From Woronichinia naegeliana WA131 (GTDB lineage Bacteria > Cyanobacteriota > Cyanobacteriia > Cyanobacteriales > Microcystaceae), in assembly GCA_025370055.1 (NCBI GenBank), contig CP073041.1:5116272-5180271 (forward strand): DNA of 64,000 bases, written 5' to 3'. Shown here in pieces: positions 1 to 10,052 of the stretch. Below the pieces are notes generated by a model. It was not told the origin of the DNA. It made no database searches and saw only the letters and a list, made by a program, of their open reading frames with translations. Numbering within the stretch: the stretch's first letter is position 1; each line of letters starts with the position of its first letter. The position numbers were made by a program, and so were the translations under genes.

Positions 1-460
1 CATCATTGCCTAATTTGACTTTGCCTAAAATTTTAGCTCCTGCCCCCACATTAACGCGATCGCCGAGTTGGGGAGCATCGTAGGGTTTTTCTAAATAGCG
101 ATTACCGAGGGTGACACCTTGACGAATAATACAATCATCACCAATCACACAATGGCCATGGATGATAATGCCATGTTGATGTTCAATAATCACTCGTCGT
201 CCTAACTGTACTGTATAGGGTAACTCGATACCATAAAAGTTGCGGATTAGACCATAGAGGAATTTATAAAGAATACTAAAAGGGGCCCTAAGCAATTTGG
301 GTTCAATTTGCATTCGCCAGGCTCCAAAACGCTGTAATGCCACAGCCCGAAATCCTGGTTTCGTCCAATCCTGACCATGAGCAATCCAATCTTCTCGAAT
401 CTGTTGGCAGAGTGGCAGTGCTTCTTCCAGTTGAGACAAATTAGGAGAGGAATCTGACAT
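1..460 (-). CDS. Serine O-acetyltransferase family protein (3' end beyond window)
   Basis: Reading the minus strand from the ATG at 460-458 gives 153 codons that run off the window edge. The C-terminal part shows a left-handed beta-helix acyltransferase pattern: GIIIHGHCVIGDDC followed by IRQGVTLGN and a block ending NVGAGAKILG. The N-terminal part is helical (QQIREDWIAHGQDW, then RFGAWRM). This matches the serine acetyltransferase (CysE-like) family, which transfers acetyl from acetyl-CoA to serine in cysteine synthesis. In cyanobacteria many relatives instead acetylate sugars in exopolysaccharide clusters, and the missing C-terminus prevents a choice. A HIP1 site lies inside the gene, as expected for native chromosome. 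Confidence 0.8.
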   Translation of the reverse strand, partial: MSDSSPNLSQLEEALPLCQQIREDWIAHGQDWTKPGFRAVALQRFGAWRMQIEPKLLRAPFSILYKFLYGLIRNFYGIELPYTVQLGRRVIIEHQHGIIIHGHCVIGDDCIIRQGVTLGNRYLEKPYDAPQLGDRVNVGAGAKILGKVKLGND

Positions 461-550
461 GGTGTTGGATCTCCCGATGGATAGTAATAATCATTAGCGG
501 CCAGGCCAAATTATACCTCGCACGGTGATAATTTGCGTTTTTTAGTTCAG

Positions 551-633
551 CCCCCCTAGCCCCCCAAGTTTTGGGGGAACCATTCTCTATTTATCGGTTT
601 CAAAGTCCCCCAGCATTGGGGGATTTAGGGGGC
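551..633. repeat. Imperfect C/G-run palindromic repeat
   Basis: C-rich blocks (cccccctag, ccccccaa) are followed about 50 bases later by G-rich blocks (ttggggga, ttaggggg), forming a long imperfect inverted repeat between two genes. This type of intergenic repeat is dispersed in many cyanobacterial genomes. It could fold into a hairpin in RNA from either side, but no function is evident. Confidence 0.55.
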
Positions 634-734
634 GAAAATCTCAATCCATGACCGTGCCAAGTATATCTCAAGAAATTGACTCTGTTGGCATCGACGAATT
701 GGATAGTAAGTCGGCTCAAAGACTTAGGAAATTT

Positions 735-2297
735 CTATTTGGCTTGAGGCGGCATCATCATTTTCCCCGCTTCCAGAATCGGAACTCCATCCTGAAGATT
801 CATTAAGCCAGCCGTAATTAATTTTTCTCCAGCTTTTAAACCCGTTAAGAGTTGGTAAGAATTATTTTGAATGGTTCCTAATTTAACCTCTCTTTTTTGA
901 GCAATTAATTGAGTTTTACCCGTTTTTTTATCTAGCTGATTTTGCACCACAAAGACAAAGGTTTCTTCTCCCATGCGAGAAACGGCGATCGCCGGAATTA
1001 AGAGACCAGGGCCGCGACTCCAAATAATTTTAGCTTGAACCAGTTGACGATTTAGGAGATCCTGACCAAAATTATTAAAACTGGCTCTGGCGAGAACAGT
1101 CTGAGCATTGGTATTCACGTTCGGAGAAATAAAACTAATTTTTCCGGCACTGATCGATTGACCTTGATTATCTAAGATTTGTACCGGCAGACCTAAGCGT
1201 AATTGACTGGCCTGATCTAAGGAAACCGAAAGATTAATCTCTAAAGCATTATTTTGGGTCAAAGAAGTCAACTTATCCCCCTCCTTGACATAATCCCCTT
1301 CCTTGGTGGGAATATAGCCCACTATGCCCGTGAAAGGAGCCGTTATTTTACTTTTTTGGATTTTGACCGCTACGGCTTTAACCTTGGCCATGGATTCGGC
1401 TACCTGGGCCTTAGCCTGGGCAATTTCTTCTGGTCTGGCTCCATTTTCTAAACGGCGGAGATTTTGACGTTTTTCTTCCACTTCTGAGGCAATACGATCA
1501 ATTTCTGAGTTTCTCCCCTTCTTAAGCTGAGATAACCGTCTTTGCGCCCCTTCAACATCGGCGATCGCCTGACGTTTATCTTTAAGCTGTTCATCAAAAA
1601 GATCCAGGGCAATTACCCCTTGATCACGAAGATTTTGATAGCGTTTAATCCGTTCCTGAGCCAATTTTTGGTTAGCCTTGGCTGAATCCAACTGGGCTTG
1701 GGCCTGGGCAATTTCTTCAGGACTAGCCCCTCCTTTGGCATTGGCTAATTGGGATTCTACCTGTTTCAAGGTGGCCTGGGCTTCTGCAATATCTTCTGGA
1801 CGAGAACCCGCCTGTAACTCAGCCAAAGAAGCGGTATCTTTTGCTAAAACCGCCTGAGCCTGCATTAATTCTGCTTGTAACGTTTCCGTATCCAAACGTA
1901 TCACGACTTGTCCTTGCTGGACTAAATCTCCTTCCTTGACCAAAATTTGACTGACTCGTCCCGCTAACTCGGAGGTGAGATCACTGCCATCCCTCGCCTC
2001 CAATGTTCCTACCAAAGTACTGTTTTTCTCGATCAACACGGTCTGGAGCGTCTCCCACTTGACGGGAATTGCCCTAGGGCCAGCGATCGCCGCATTGGGG
2101 GGTGGAGAGGAACGTTGTCCTAGCCAACTATATAGCCCAATCCCACCCGTCGTCAGAATTAGCAATCCTAACAACCATTGCCAACGTTTTTTCGGTGTGG
2201 ATGGATGGCGTGGGTCATTACGAGGATTGAGTCGGGTATTTGACAAGGACGATTCAGGCGCGGGAGAAGGCGGATTTAACAATTGAGGTTCAGTCAT
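735..2297 (-). CDS. Efflux RND / HlyD-family periplasmic adaptor (membrane fusion protein)
   Basis: A 520-aa protein if started at the MTEPQ methionine; an ATG 13 codons upstream is also open but neither start has a clear ribosome site. Residues about 37-60 (RWQWLLGLLILTTGGIGLYSW) form one membrane anchor. A lipoyl-like half follows (GTLEARDGSDLTSELAGRV, GDLVQQGQVVIRLD), then a long coiled-coil hairpin with a repeated (R/S)PEEIAQA motif, the second lipoyl half (KITAPFTGIVGYI, EGDYVKEGDKL), and a beta-barrel domain. Such proteins bridge an inner-membrane transporter and an outer-membrane channel. No transporter partner is adjacent. It could serve either an RND pump or the type I secretion route needed by the RTX protease downstream, but that link is only inference. 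Confidence 0.85.
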   Translation of the reverse strand: MTEPQLLNPPSPAPESSLSNTRLNPRNDPRHPSTPKKRWQWLLGLLILTTGGIGLYSWLGQRSSPPPNAAIAGPRAIPVKWETLQTVLIEKNSTLVGTLEARDGSDLTSELAGRVSQILVKEGDLVQQGQVVIRLDTETLQAELMQAQAVLAKDTASLAELQAGSRPEDIAEAQATLKQVESQLANAKGGASPEEIAQAQAQLDSAKANQKLAQERIKRYQNLRDQGVIALDLFDEQLKDKRQAIADVEGAQRRLSQLKKGRNSEIDRIASEVEEKRQNLRRLENGARPEEIAQAKAQVAESMAKVKAVAVKIQKSKITAPFTGIVGYIPTKEGDYVKEGDKLTSLTQNNALEINLSVSLDQASQLRLGLPVQILDNQGQSISAGKISFISPNVNTNAQTVLARASFNNFGQDLLNRQLVQAKIIWSRGPGLLIPAIAVSRMGEETFVFVVQNQLDKKTGKTQLIAQKREVKLGTIQNNSYQLLTGLKAGEKLITAGLMNLQDGVPILEAGKMMMPPQAK

Positions 2298-2769
2298 GGT
2301 GCGATAGCAGAAAAGCGCGTCAGAAAAGACCAACAAGGAAGTCGCTTTAGTTTTAGTGTAACAATTTCTTTACAATTAGGTTTTCCAAAACCCGAAGGCA
2401 ATTTTTGAGCCGGAACTCAAGCTTAGAGTTTTTTCCACTGGTTCGTCTTCTATCGCAAGTCATAAGCTCCTTATATTGGGGAAAATCGTCGCAACTTCGA
2501 TTAATTAGACAACCTGATCAAAAAGACCTGACTTTTTCCTCTAGTAATCAGACAACCTGACCAAAAAGACCTGACTTTTCCTGACTTTTTCCTCTAGACA
2601 AATCATTGATCTTTGTATTACCATGCAATTGTGTGCAGTGTACTGCTTGGTCGAATCATCTAATCACGGAATAACGTAGTTTAACGGGGTTAATCAGAGC
2701 AAAACAATAAGCCTCAAAAGATTTTTGCTGATAGGCACTTCCCACTTTTTGCTATAATCGTTGTCAATC
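2298..2769. other. Intergenic stretch with a 38-bp direct repeat
   Basis: No gene seen. A unit reading agacaacctgaycaaaaag followed by acctgactttttcctctag occurs at 2507-2544 and again at 2550-2597. The second copy carries an internal duplication of ctgactttttcc. The ctgacttttycc core also appears at 9474-9485 and resembles the terminal repeat of the Tn5-like IS at 11818. These may be scars of lost insertions. Confidence 0.5.
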
Positions 2770-3180
2770 TTCAATTCGCGTAGGTTGCGCGATTGTTGGG
2801 ATTAACAAGTGCTTATACGTCACAACTCGGTTCTCAGTTCGGGACTCTTACAGAGGCTCGCCCTGGGGAGCAGTTTATCAAAGATAATGGGGTCGTATTG
2901 CACTCAAATACCAACATTGCCGAAAGTGTCCTGCAAGGATGGGGAATATTGAAATCCCCCGTTTTCTTGAGTTTTTAAGAAAGCATTCTGGTAGAACGGA
3001 CTCGGAAGTTTTTGGATAATTTGGCTCCTTTGCAGGGTCAATTACTAGAAGCGACAACGGACAAAGGCAAGTCCCAGACCCTAGAACCAAGGAAGCGCAA
3101 GCCTCCATCGGTCAATCGGGGAGCGAATATAAAGCAGTTGACACTGTTTAACTTCGGTTAACTCCGTTTTCTGTGTGCCT
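2770..3180 (+). pseudogene. IS607-type TnpB C-terminal remnant
   Basis: Starting at gcgtaggttgcgcgattgtt, the plus strand is homologous in broken frames to the C-terminal quarter of the TnpB at 45825-46820: SAYTSQL, FGTLT, then ERTRKFLDN, PLQGQL, DKGKSQTLEPRKRK and the terminal NIKQLTLFNFG with stop. The sequence ends in ggttaactccgttttctgtg, the same end as the complete IS607 element. It is truncated at its 5' side and frameshifted near 2970, so it is a dead fragment. An ISKra4-A copy lies 6 bases beyond its end. Confidence 0.8.
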
Positions 3181-3186
3181 CGTATG

Positions 3187-4576
3187 GGGTGCGACCTTTA
3201 GTTGATAAAAGCTGTTGTAATCAGGGTTCTACAGGGAACCCATATTGATCAAGTTTTGCCCAAAATTGACTCCATCGTTCCTTGGTCAATACCAAAGCTC
3301 GTAGGCTCAAAATAATTCCTGCTCCTTTTTCCTTCCATCGCATCCCTGAACAACATAATCGTTGTTTGACCAACGTCTTACAAGCTGCTTCCATAACACC
3401 TGAACCAATCGGATACTTTTTCTCTATGTATTCAGCATAATCCATTTGATGCTGATGATTCTCGTAATAAGTAATCGCCGCTTGTAGTTTCTCGGTAAGA
3501 TTCTTAGAATGACTTTTTTCTTCTTTGACTTCTTTCATCAGATTTAGCAGTTCTCCTGCTTTTCCTTTTTCATGCTTGAGTTCTCGACAATTTTCAGTCA
3601 ACCATTCTTTTTGTTTTGACACTGTATTCGGATGCAACGCTTCTGCCAAGGCACCTAAGTAACCAGAGGCATGATAGAAATCTAATATCTGTTCTTCCGT
3701 TTGCTTTTCTAAAAACTTCCAATTTGATTCTGCCCCGTCTGCTATCCCGACCAATGTTGCCTCTGGATAACGGTTTTTCGCTCGCTCAATTTCTCTTTCT
3801 AATCTTTCTAGAAAACTCTTTTTTCCATACTCTGGTGCCGCACCTAGATAGATTGTAGGTTGACGTTCGCCTTCACTATCGTATAGGGAAACGGTTCCCA
3901 CCATTGCTTCACGGTAGCCATCCTCACACATCAGCATACAGGTTCCATCTAATCCTATTCCCACTGTTGCAATTTGGCTATCCTCCTTGGGCGGGGCATA
4001 ACTCCACGCTTCTTCTTTTGCCTGTACCACACTTCCTACTGCTTCACTCAATCTTTGGATATAGGATAGCGCTACTTTTCTACCATGATTTTCTAATAAA
4101 TCATTTTTCACCTCTTTGCCTGCCATCCCTGACATTTTTGAGGATACCTGTTTTGCCAATAATGGCGTTGATGTTATGATTATCCTTGCTTCTCTTTCTA
4201 AGGGGCAATACGTTTTTCCTCAAAGGTGAACGCTGATATACATGACGATTCACTATAACCTCACCATAAGGTGTTTGATATTCTTTCGGTTGCTCTCCCT
4301 TACTCTTCCAGATTTCTTCACCGATTTTTAAGGGTGAACCATCTGTATCTAAATATTTCAAGGCTTCTTTGCTGGCGATGCAACCTACTTCGTTTAAGCC
4401 TTTTTGAATATTTATTTCTGTATCCAACATTGAACGACTGAGTTCTAATGTTAGTTCTATTTTTATCTTTGAACCCTCTACATTAATTAGTTTTGCTGTC
4501 ATCATTGTTTCCTCTTTGTCACTTTTCATCCCATGTTAACACTTTTCTTTTCCTTCATCAACTAAAGGTCACACCC
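3187..4576 (-). mobile_element. ISKra4-A copy 1 (complete, 1390 bp)
   Basis: The element is bounded by GGGTGCGACCTTTAGTTGAT and its near-exact inverse ATCAACTAAAGGTCACACCC. It is flanked by the 8-bp duplication CTCGTATG (3179-3186 and 4577-4584), which fixes both ends. It carries one frameshifted transposase gene on the minus strand. Confidence 0.95.
3221..4529 (-). CDS. ISKra4 family transposase (two overlapping frames)
   Basis: The first frame (4529-4101, 142 aa) starts MKSDKEETMMTAKLINVEG. The second frame (ending 3221, 312 aa from a TTG in the overlap) carries GLDGTCMLMCEDG, IADGAESNWKFLE, DFYHASGYL and IGSGVMEAACKTLVKQR. These are the aspartate, aspartate and glutamate regions expected of the ISKra4 DDE fold. 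The second frame opens just after an in-frame stop at the coding-strand run gaggaaaaacg, so a +1 shift in the next roughly 110 nt is needed for a fusion. All five full copies have this same layout, which argues for a programmed shift rather than decay. This copy has M instead of T in the IGSGV(M/T)E motif. Confidence 0.88.
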
Positions 4577-4865
4577 CTCGTATGTGGCAATTTGATGTAG
4601 GTTAAAGTGACCTTGTAGGCAGGAAGAGTTTCTGCCTAATCACTTCAACAAAATCTACATTTTTTCTTAACTTTTGCAGACTAGGCAAATCATCTTATCT
4701 CCTATTACCATATAGCTATGTGCTGGATGATGGTGTAAGGTTAATTGCTTGTTAGGCAATGGTAAAAGTCTTGTTCAACAAAGGTAGTTGTGTTTAAACA
4801 CCTCTATTGAGTTGCTTGTGCATTGTTCATTTCGTTAATTTTGTTCATTTAAGGAGCAATGAAAA
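4577..4865. promoter_or_regulatory. Upstream region of the subtilase gene
   Basis: This non-coding stretch precedes the protease. It contains a stem-loop (taggcag ... ctgccta, about 4617-4639) and a perfect 12-base palindrome gtgtttaaacac (4790-4801). A strong ribosome site AAGGAG sits at 4851-4856, nine bases before the ATG. The palindrome could be an operator, but nothing in the sequence identifies the regulator. Confidence 0.4.
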
Positions 4866-7800
4866 ATGTCTCAGGAAATTTCCAATATCGTGGACAATAG
4901 TCCTTTTGTTCAAAAACTAGATAAGTTACTAGCAATCGATAAACTTACTGGACTGATCGATGATGTTTCAGATGGTGGTATTCTACATGAAAGGGAAAAT
5001 CCTTTAACAGCAATAGATTCCAGCACTGATAATACTTTTTCATCTGCCGCTACTAGTTCGTATTTTAACAGCGATCAATCACCAGTGAGTAGCAGTACCA
5101 AAGGTAAACTCACTGAATTTCCACTCACCGTGGCTTATCAGTCCAGTGGAGGTAATCAAAATATTGATTCAATCAATAATGTCTATCGTGCTGAATCCCT
5201 GCCTAGTCAATCCTCAAGTACCTTACCTACAAACTCTCAAAAGACAGCAGCTTCTATTCCTAATTTGTCATCAACTGGGCAATTTACTTCTCCAACAAAA
5301 GCGGTATCTGCCAGTTTAGGAATAGGTGGGGAAGACGTACAGACGACTAAATATCGAAAACTCGCTCCTCATGCATCTGGCCGACTCATTCTCAAATTTA
5401 AACAGGGAATTAAGTCAGTTCAGATCGATCAGATCAAAAAAGACTTAGGAGTGTTTAGTACAAAGACCGTTGGTCTTACGGGCGCTCAAATATGGAAATT
5501 TTCGGGAATTTCAGTAGAAAATGCCCTAGCTAAATATGGTAATAGTACTTTCTTTGAGTATATAGAACCAGACTATATCGTTAAGGCAGGAGCTGTAACC
5601 CCAAATTCAACGCTCCCGAATGATCCTAGTTTTTCTCAACTTTGGGGATTAAATAATACGGGGCAAAGTGGCGGAACTCCCGATGCTGATATTGATGCGC
5701 CCGAAGCCTGGGATATTCAAAAAGGTAATCCTAATCTAGTCATTGGTGTCATTGACACAGGGGTTGACTACAATCACCAAGACCTAGTTGGTAACATCTG
5801 GACAAATCCCAACGAAATTGCAGGAGACGGTATTGATAACGATAGCAATGGCTATGTAGATGACATTCGCGGTTGGGACTTCGCTTATGGCGACAATGAC
5901 CCGATGGATGTTGACGGTCATGGTACTCACGTTTCTGGAACTATTGCAGGTAAAGGAAATAATGGCATTGGTGTTACAGGGGTTGCCTGGAATGCCAAAA
6001 TCATGCCTCTCAAATTTTTAGATGATACGGGTTCAGGCTATATCTCCGATGCCATTTTTGCAATTGACTATGCAACCTCCAAAGGGGTTAAACTCACTAA
6101 CAACTCCTGGGGCGGTGGCGGCTACAGTCAATCCCTATACGATGCCATCAATGCTGCAGGCCAACAGGGGGGCTTATTCGTCGCAGCGGCAGGTAATGAT
6201 GGAGTAAATGCTGACGTATCTCCGATGTATCCAGCTGGTTATAATCTAGCCAACATCGTTTCCGTTGCTTCCACTACTCGAACAGACTCTCTTTCTTATT
6301 TCTCAAACTACGGACTGACTAGTGTAGATTTAGGTGCGCCCGGTTCGGATATTTACAGCACCACTCCCGGCAACACCTATTCCACTTATTCAGGGACTTC
6401 CATGGCCACTCCCCACGTGACGGGAGCAGCGGCCTTATTGTGGTCACAAAATCCTACCTGGACAGCCCAGCAAATCAAAACCACCTTAATGAACACAGGG
6501 GATTCCCTCTCGTCCCTTGCCGGAAAAACAGTTTCAGGTAAGCGACTCAATATTTACAATGCCTTAGCATCAGCAAATCTTCCTTCAGTTACGGTGAGTG
6601 TCAGCCCTGCCAGTGTTCAAGAAGACGGTACGACCAATTTGGTTTATACCTTTACTCGGACTAACCTCAATTTAAGTTCACCGTTAACAGTTAATTTTAG
6701 TATAGACGGTACTGCAAATGCGGCTCCTGTTGGCTCCGATCCCACAGACTATAACGTACTAACAAATAGTGGTGTCACCTTTAACCCCACTACTAAATTG
6801 GGAACAGTCACTTTTGCAGCGAACGCTACGACGGCTACTGTCGTTGTTGATCCCATTGCTGATACAGTACAAGAAAATAATGAAACTGTTAATTTAACGG
6901 TCAATTCGGGAAATGGCTACATCGTTGGTGTCCCAGTTGCGGCAACCGGCACTATTATTTCTGAAGAAGGCTTTACCACTTTCTTTTCAGATGATTTTGC
7001 CACTAATACTAAAGGGTGGGCTTTGGGGACTGAGTGGCAAATTGGCTCTGCTACTGTCTCTACGGGGCAAATTTACGGAAATCCCGACCCTGGAGTTGAT
7101 TACACACCGACCACCGATAATGGTATCGCAGGTGTTGTGATTGGCGGGAATGCCGCTACTGCCTTACATGACTTTTATTACTTCACCAGTCCAATTATCA
7201 ACACTAGCACTGCCAATAATTTGTTCTTTGAATATGCTCGCTGGCTGAATAGTGACTACACTCCCTACATGCAAAATACGGTTGATGTCTTCAATGGTTC
7301 TAGCTGGATAAATCTTTGGAGCTCGGGAGGGTCACCAGGTGTTCAGGATGATGCTTGGACTCCACAAAAATTTGACATTAGTACTTACAAGAGTGCTTCT
7401 ACTCAAATTCGTTTTGGGTTCAATGTCGGAAGTAGTGGTGTATACACTGTCAGTTCTTGGAACATTGACGATGTCAAACTCTATGGTGATGGTGGAAGTA
7501 CTTTACCTGTTATCACAGTAGCAGCCACCGATGCCAGTGCAGCAGAAACCCTCGCCCCAGCCACTAATCCAGGCAGTTATACCCTCACTCGTACTGGCAG
7601 TACTGTAAGTGCCTTAACCGTAAACGTTGCTTTGAGTGGAACAGCAACCAATGGAACAGACTATACAACTATTCCCACCACAGTCACTTTCGCTGCTGGT
7701 TCTGCTACTGCCGTTGTGCCTCTCAATGTCATTGATGACACCTTATTTGAAGGAACCGAAACGGCTATTCTTACCATTGGAACGGGAACCGGCTATACCG

Positions 7801-9365
7801 TCGGGACAACCCCCAGTGCCACTGTCAATATTGCTGATAATGATTTACCCGTCGTTACGGTAGTCGCCACCGATGCCAGTGCAGCAGAAACCCTCGCCGG
7901 CGCAACCACTAATCCGGGCAGTTATACCCTCACTCGTACTGGCAGTACTGTAAGTGCCTTAACCGTAAACGTTGCTTTGAGTGGAACAGCAACCAATGGA
8001 ACAGACTATACAACTATTCCCACCACAGTCACTTTCGCTGCTGGTTCTGCTACTGCCGTTGTGCCTCTCAATGTCATTGATGACACCTTATTTGAAGGAA
8101 CCGAAACGGCTATTCTTACCATTGGAACGGGAACCAGCTATACCGTCGGAAGCACTCCCAGCGCCACTGTCAATATTGCTGATAATGATTTACCCATCAT
8201 CACAGTAGTCGCCACCGATGCAAGTGCCGCAGAAACCCTCGCCGGCGCAACCACTAATCCGGGCAGTTATACCCTCACTCGTACTGGCAGTACTGTAAGT
8301 GCCTTAACCGTAAACGTTGCTTTGAGTGGAACAGCAACCAATGGAACAGACTATACAACTATTCCCACCACAGTCACCTTCGCTGCTGGTTCTGCTACTG
8401 CCGTTGTGCCTCTCAATGTCATTGATGACACCTTATTTGAAGGAACCGAAACGGCTATTCTTACCATTGGAACAGGCACCGGCTATACCGTCGGGACAAC
8501 CCCCAGTGCCACTGTCAATATTGCAGACAATGAAACTAGTCCGACTCCTTCAATTACGCTTGCTTCTAACTATAGTGGCGTGAGTGAAAATGGGAAACCA
8601 GACATTATCTATACTTTCACTCGTACAGGTGCAACAACCAGTTCTCTGACTGTTAATTTTGGGATAGATGGTACTGCTACACGAGGAAATGACTATTATG
8701 CCTATGGTGGACTTTTTCCAAGTTCTACTCAAGGAACGATTAGCTTTGACATTGGTGCAACAACGGCTAAACTTGTTCTCGTCACCTTCGGAGACACACT
8801 CAAAGAAGCCAATGAAAGCATTAATCTAACCCTCGCTAGTGGGTCTGGCTATCAAATTGGGACTACTACTACAGTAACAAGTACGATCATCAATGATGAT
8901 GGGACTCTCAACCAACAAGGGACTGCGGGAGCGGACTATATAGAAGTGGGTTCTACTCGTACCCTCAGCGGACTTGGAGGTAATGATATTTTGATTGGTT
9001 CTCAATCTAGCGAAATTTTGGTTGGCGGACAGGGCACGGATACCTTGACCGGCGGCGATAATTTTGACACCTTCCTGTTCAGCAATAGTTCAGAAGGAGT
9101 AGATACGATTACTGATTTTAATGTTAATCAAGATATCATTCAGGTATCCGCAGCTGGTTTTGGGGGAGGACTCATTGCTGGTACATCCCTTTCTTCAGAT
9201 CAGTTTAGTCTAGGGACTGTGACTGCTTCTACCCGTTTTATTTTCAATAAATCTACTGGGAGTCTCTCTTTTGATATTGATGGTAGTGGTAGTACTGCTG
9301 CCATTCAAATAGCATCTTTGACCACTAACTTAAACTTAACTGAGGATAATATCTTTGTCGGCTAA
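4866..9365 (+). CDS. Secreted subtilisin-like (S8) protease with Calx-beta repeats and RTX C-terminus
   Basis: This is a 1499-aa protein with a good ribosome site. It has no N-terminal signal peptide. After a low-complexity N-terminus there is a propeptide-like segment (about 170-240) and the S8 catalytic domain. The triad is Asp297 (GVIDTGVDYNHQD), His352 (DGHGTHVSGT) and Ser512 (GTSMATPHVTGAA), with the oxyanion Asn in TNNSWGGG. A first Calx-beta module follows (about 575-695), then a beta-sandwich/MAM-like module (about 700-875), three almost identical Calx-beta modules (about 880-1225) and a fifth divergent one. The C-terminus has GLGGNDILIG and VGGQGTDTLTGG nonapeptide-like calcium repeats and a type I secretion tail. 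It is most likely exported by type I secretion and folded outside the cell with calcium. Confidence 0.92.
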   Translation: MSQEISNIVDNSPFVQKLDKLLAIDKLTGLIDDVSDGGILHERENPLTAIDSSTDNTFSSAATSSYFNSDQSPVSSSTKGKLTEFPLTVAYQSSGGNQNIDSINNVYRAESLPSQSSSTLPTNSQKTAASIPNLSSTGQFTSPTKAVSASLGIGGEDVQTTKYRKLAPHASGRLILKFKQGIKSVQIDQIKKDLGVFSTKTVGLTGAQIWKFSGISVENALAKYGNSTFFEYIEPDYIVKAGAVTPNSTLPNDPSFSQLWGLNNTGQSGGTPDADIDAPEAWDIQKGNPNLVIGVIDTGVDYNHQDLVGNIWTNPNEIAGDGIDNDSNGYVDDIRGWDFAYGDNDPMDVDGHGTHVSGTIAGKGNNGIGVTGVAWNAKIMPLKFLDDTGSGYISDAIFAIDYATSKGVKLTNNSWGGGGYSQSLYDAINAAGQQGGLFVAAAGNDGVNADVSPMYPAGYNLANIVSVASTTRTDSLSYFSNYGLTSVDLGAPGSDIYSTTPGNTYSTYSGTSMATPHVTGAAALLWSQNPTWTAQQIKTTLMNTGDSLSSLAGKTVSGKRLNIYNALASANLPSVTVSVSPASVQEDGTTNLVYTFTRTNLNLSSPLTVNFSIDGTANAAPVGSDPTDYNVLTNSGVTFNPTTKLGTVTFAANATTATVVVDPIADTVQENNETVNLTVNSGNGYIVGVPVAATGTIISEEGFTTFFSDDFATNTKGWALGTEWQIGSATVSTGQIYGNPDPGVDYTPTTDNGIAGVVIGGNAATALHDFYYFTSPIINTSTANNLFFEYARWLNSDYTPYMQNTVDVFNGSSWINLWSSGGSPGVQDDAWTPQKFDISTYKSASTQIRFGFNVGSSGVYTVSSWNIDDVKLYGDGGSTLPVITVAATDASAAETLAPATNPGSYTLTRTGSTVSALTVNVALSGTATNGTDYTTIPTTVTFAAGSATAVVPLNVIDDTLFEGTETAILTIGTGTGYTVGTTPSATVNIADNDLPVVTVVATDASAAETLAGATTNPGSYTLTRTGSTVSALTVNVALSGTATNGTDYTTIPTTVTFAAGSATAVVPLNVIDDTLFEGTETAILTIGTGTSYTVGSTPSATVNIADNDLPIITVVATDASAAETLAGATTNPGSYTLTRTGSTVSALTVNVALSGTATNGTDYTTIPTTVTFAAGSATAVVPLNVIDDTLFEGTETAILTIGTGTGYTVGTTPSATVNIADNETSPTPSITLASNYSGVSENGKPDIIYTFTRTGATTSSLTVNFGIDGTATRGNDYYAYGGLFPSSTQGTISFDIGATTAKLVLVTFGDTLKEANESINLTLASGSGYQIGTTTTVTSTIINDDGTLNQQGTAGADYIEVGSTRTLSGLGGNDILIGSQSSEILVGGQGTDTLTGGDNFDTFLFSNSSEGVDTITDFNVNQDIIQVSAAGFGGGLIAGTSLSSDQFSLGTVTASTRFIFNKSTGSLSFDIDGSGSTAAIQIASLTTNLNLTEDNIFVG
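7509..8535 (+). repeat. Three tandem 345-bp Calx-beta repeats
   Basis: Three consecutive units of about 345 bp within the protease gene are nearly identical at the DNA level. Each encodes a module running from VVATDASAAETLA to PSATVNIADN. The first unit is 3 bases shorter (LAPATN versus LAGATTN). Synonymous sites are also conserved, so the array expanded recently or is homogenised by recombination. Confidence 0.93.
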
Positions 9366-9532
9366 GTATTAGTCAGGACAGTATTAGGAGTTAAAGCTGG
9401 ATGGAGAGAGCAATGTAACCACAAATAAATAGTCTCTTCATCCTTATCTTTTAATCTTATCCTATTACTTAGACCTGACTTTTTCCTATCGACAAATACC
9501 TTAGTTTTCTCTTTCGATGAGGCAAGTTCATT

Positions 9533-9923
9533 GAACCCACATTCCGCAGGTTGTCCAAGACGTAAGATGGTTTGTGTGGACTGGTCTGAATGCCCGTACA
9601 TTAATTTCGGGCAAGGATAAAAAATGTAAATAAAGTTCTAAAATAGAGTCTTGTAGTAGATGGAATCAACAGTAAAAATGGATAACCTAGATATTAAAGA
9701 CCTCGACCACTTAAGACTACTCCTAATCAAAAAGGCAAACCTAACGCTACTCCTACTCTGTGTTGGGTCTTTCAGTCTTTTCTGTTTATCCGTTGCTTAG
9801 AGATTGATGGCATTCAAGCTATCGTTAATTTGACCTCCAATCACAAATATATTCTTTCTTTTCTTGGCTCTTCATTTTAAAAATACTACTTTATCTCTTG
9901 ACCTACCAGCGGAATGTGGGTTC
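9533..9923 (+). mobile_element. Internally deleted IS1634-family element (MITE-like, about 391 bp)
   Basis: A perfect 15-bp inverted repeat (gaacccacattccgc at 9533, gcggaatgtgggttc at 9909) bounds this segment. Inside, an ATG at 9679 opens MDNLDIKDLDHL, the typical N-terminus of IS1634 transposases. After a large deletion, another frame reads PNQKGKPNATPTLCWVFQSF, LEIDGIQAIVNLTSN and YILSFLGSSF with stop, the typical C-terminus. It keeps both ends and could be moved in trans. I find no convincing target duplication. Confidence 0.75.
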
Positions 9924-10052
9924 TATTAACAATCCAAGGTATTTTCTTTTTCCCAAGCCGTAATGCGATCGCCTTCTCCTCAAATTTTGAAACCGCGATC
10001 GCTTTTTTGCTGTGAAGATGAAAGAAGTGATCAATTTTGACGATCAGAAGTA
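9924..10052. other. Left chromosomal border of the IS mass
   Basis: This short stretch contains two HIP1 octamers (9966, 9997), so it looks like native chromosome. No credible gene start or end is present. It stops abruptly at the GGGCTTGC end of IS-A copy A1. Confidence 0.4.

Noticed and set aside
551-633. A strong intrinsic terminator for the HlyD or acetyltransferase gene
   Set aside because: The two genes run in the same direction, the repeat lacks a T tract and matches a dispersed cyanobacterial repeat type.
7509-8535. Regular 345-bp repeats as a possible CRISPR-like or other DNA array
   Set aside because: The repeats are coding, in frame, contiguous without spacers and encode Calx-beta modules.
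9362-9601. A 79-codon minus-strand gene after the protease
   Set aside because: It overlaps the IS1634 end, has no start signal and no recognisable pattern.
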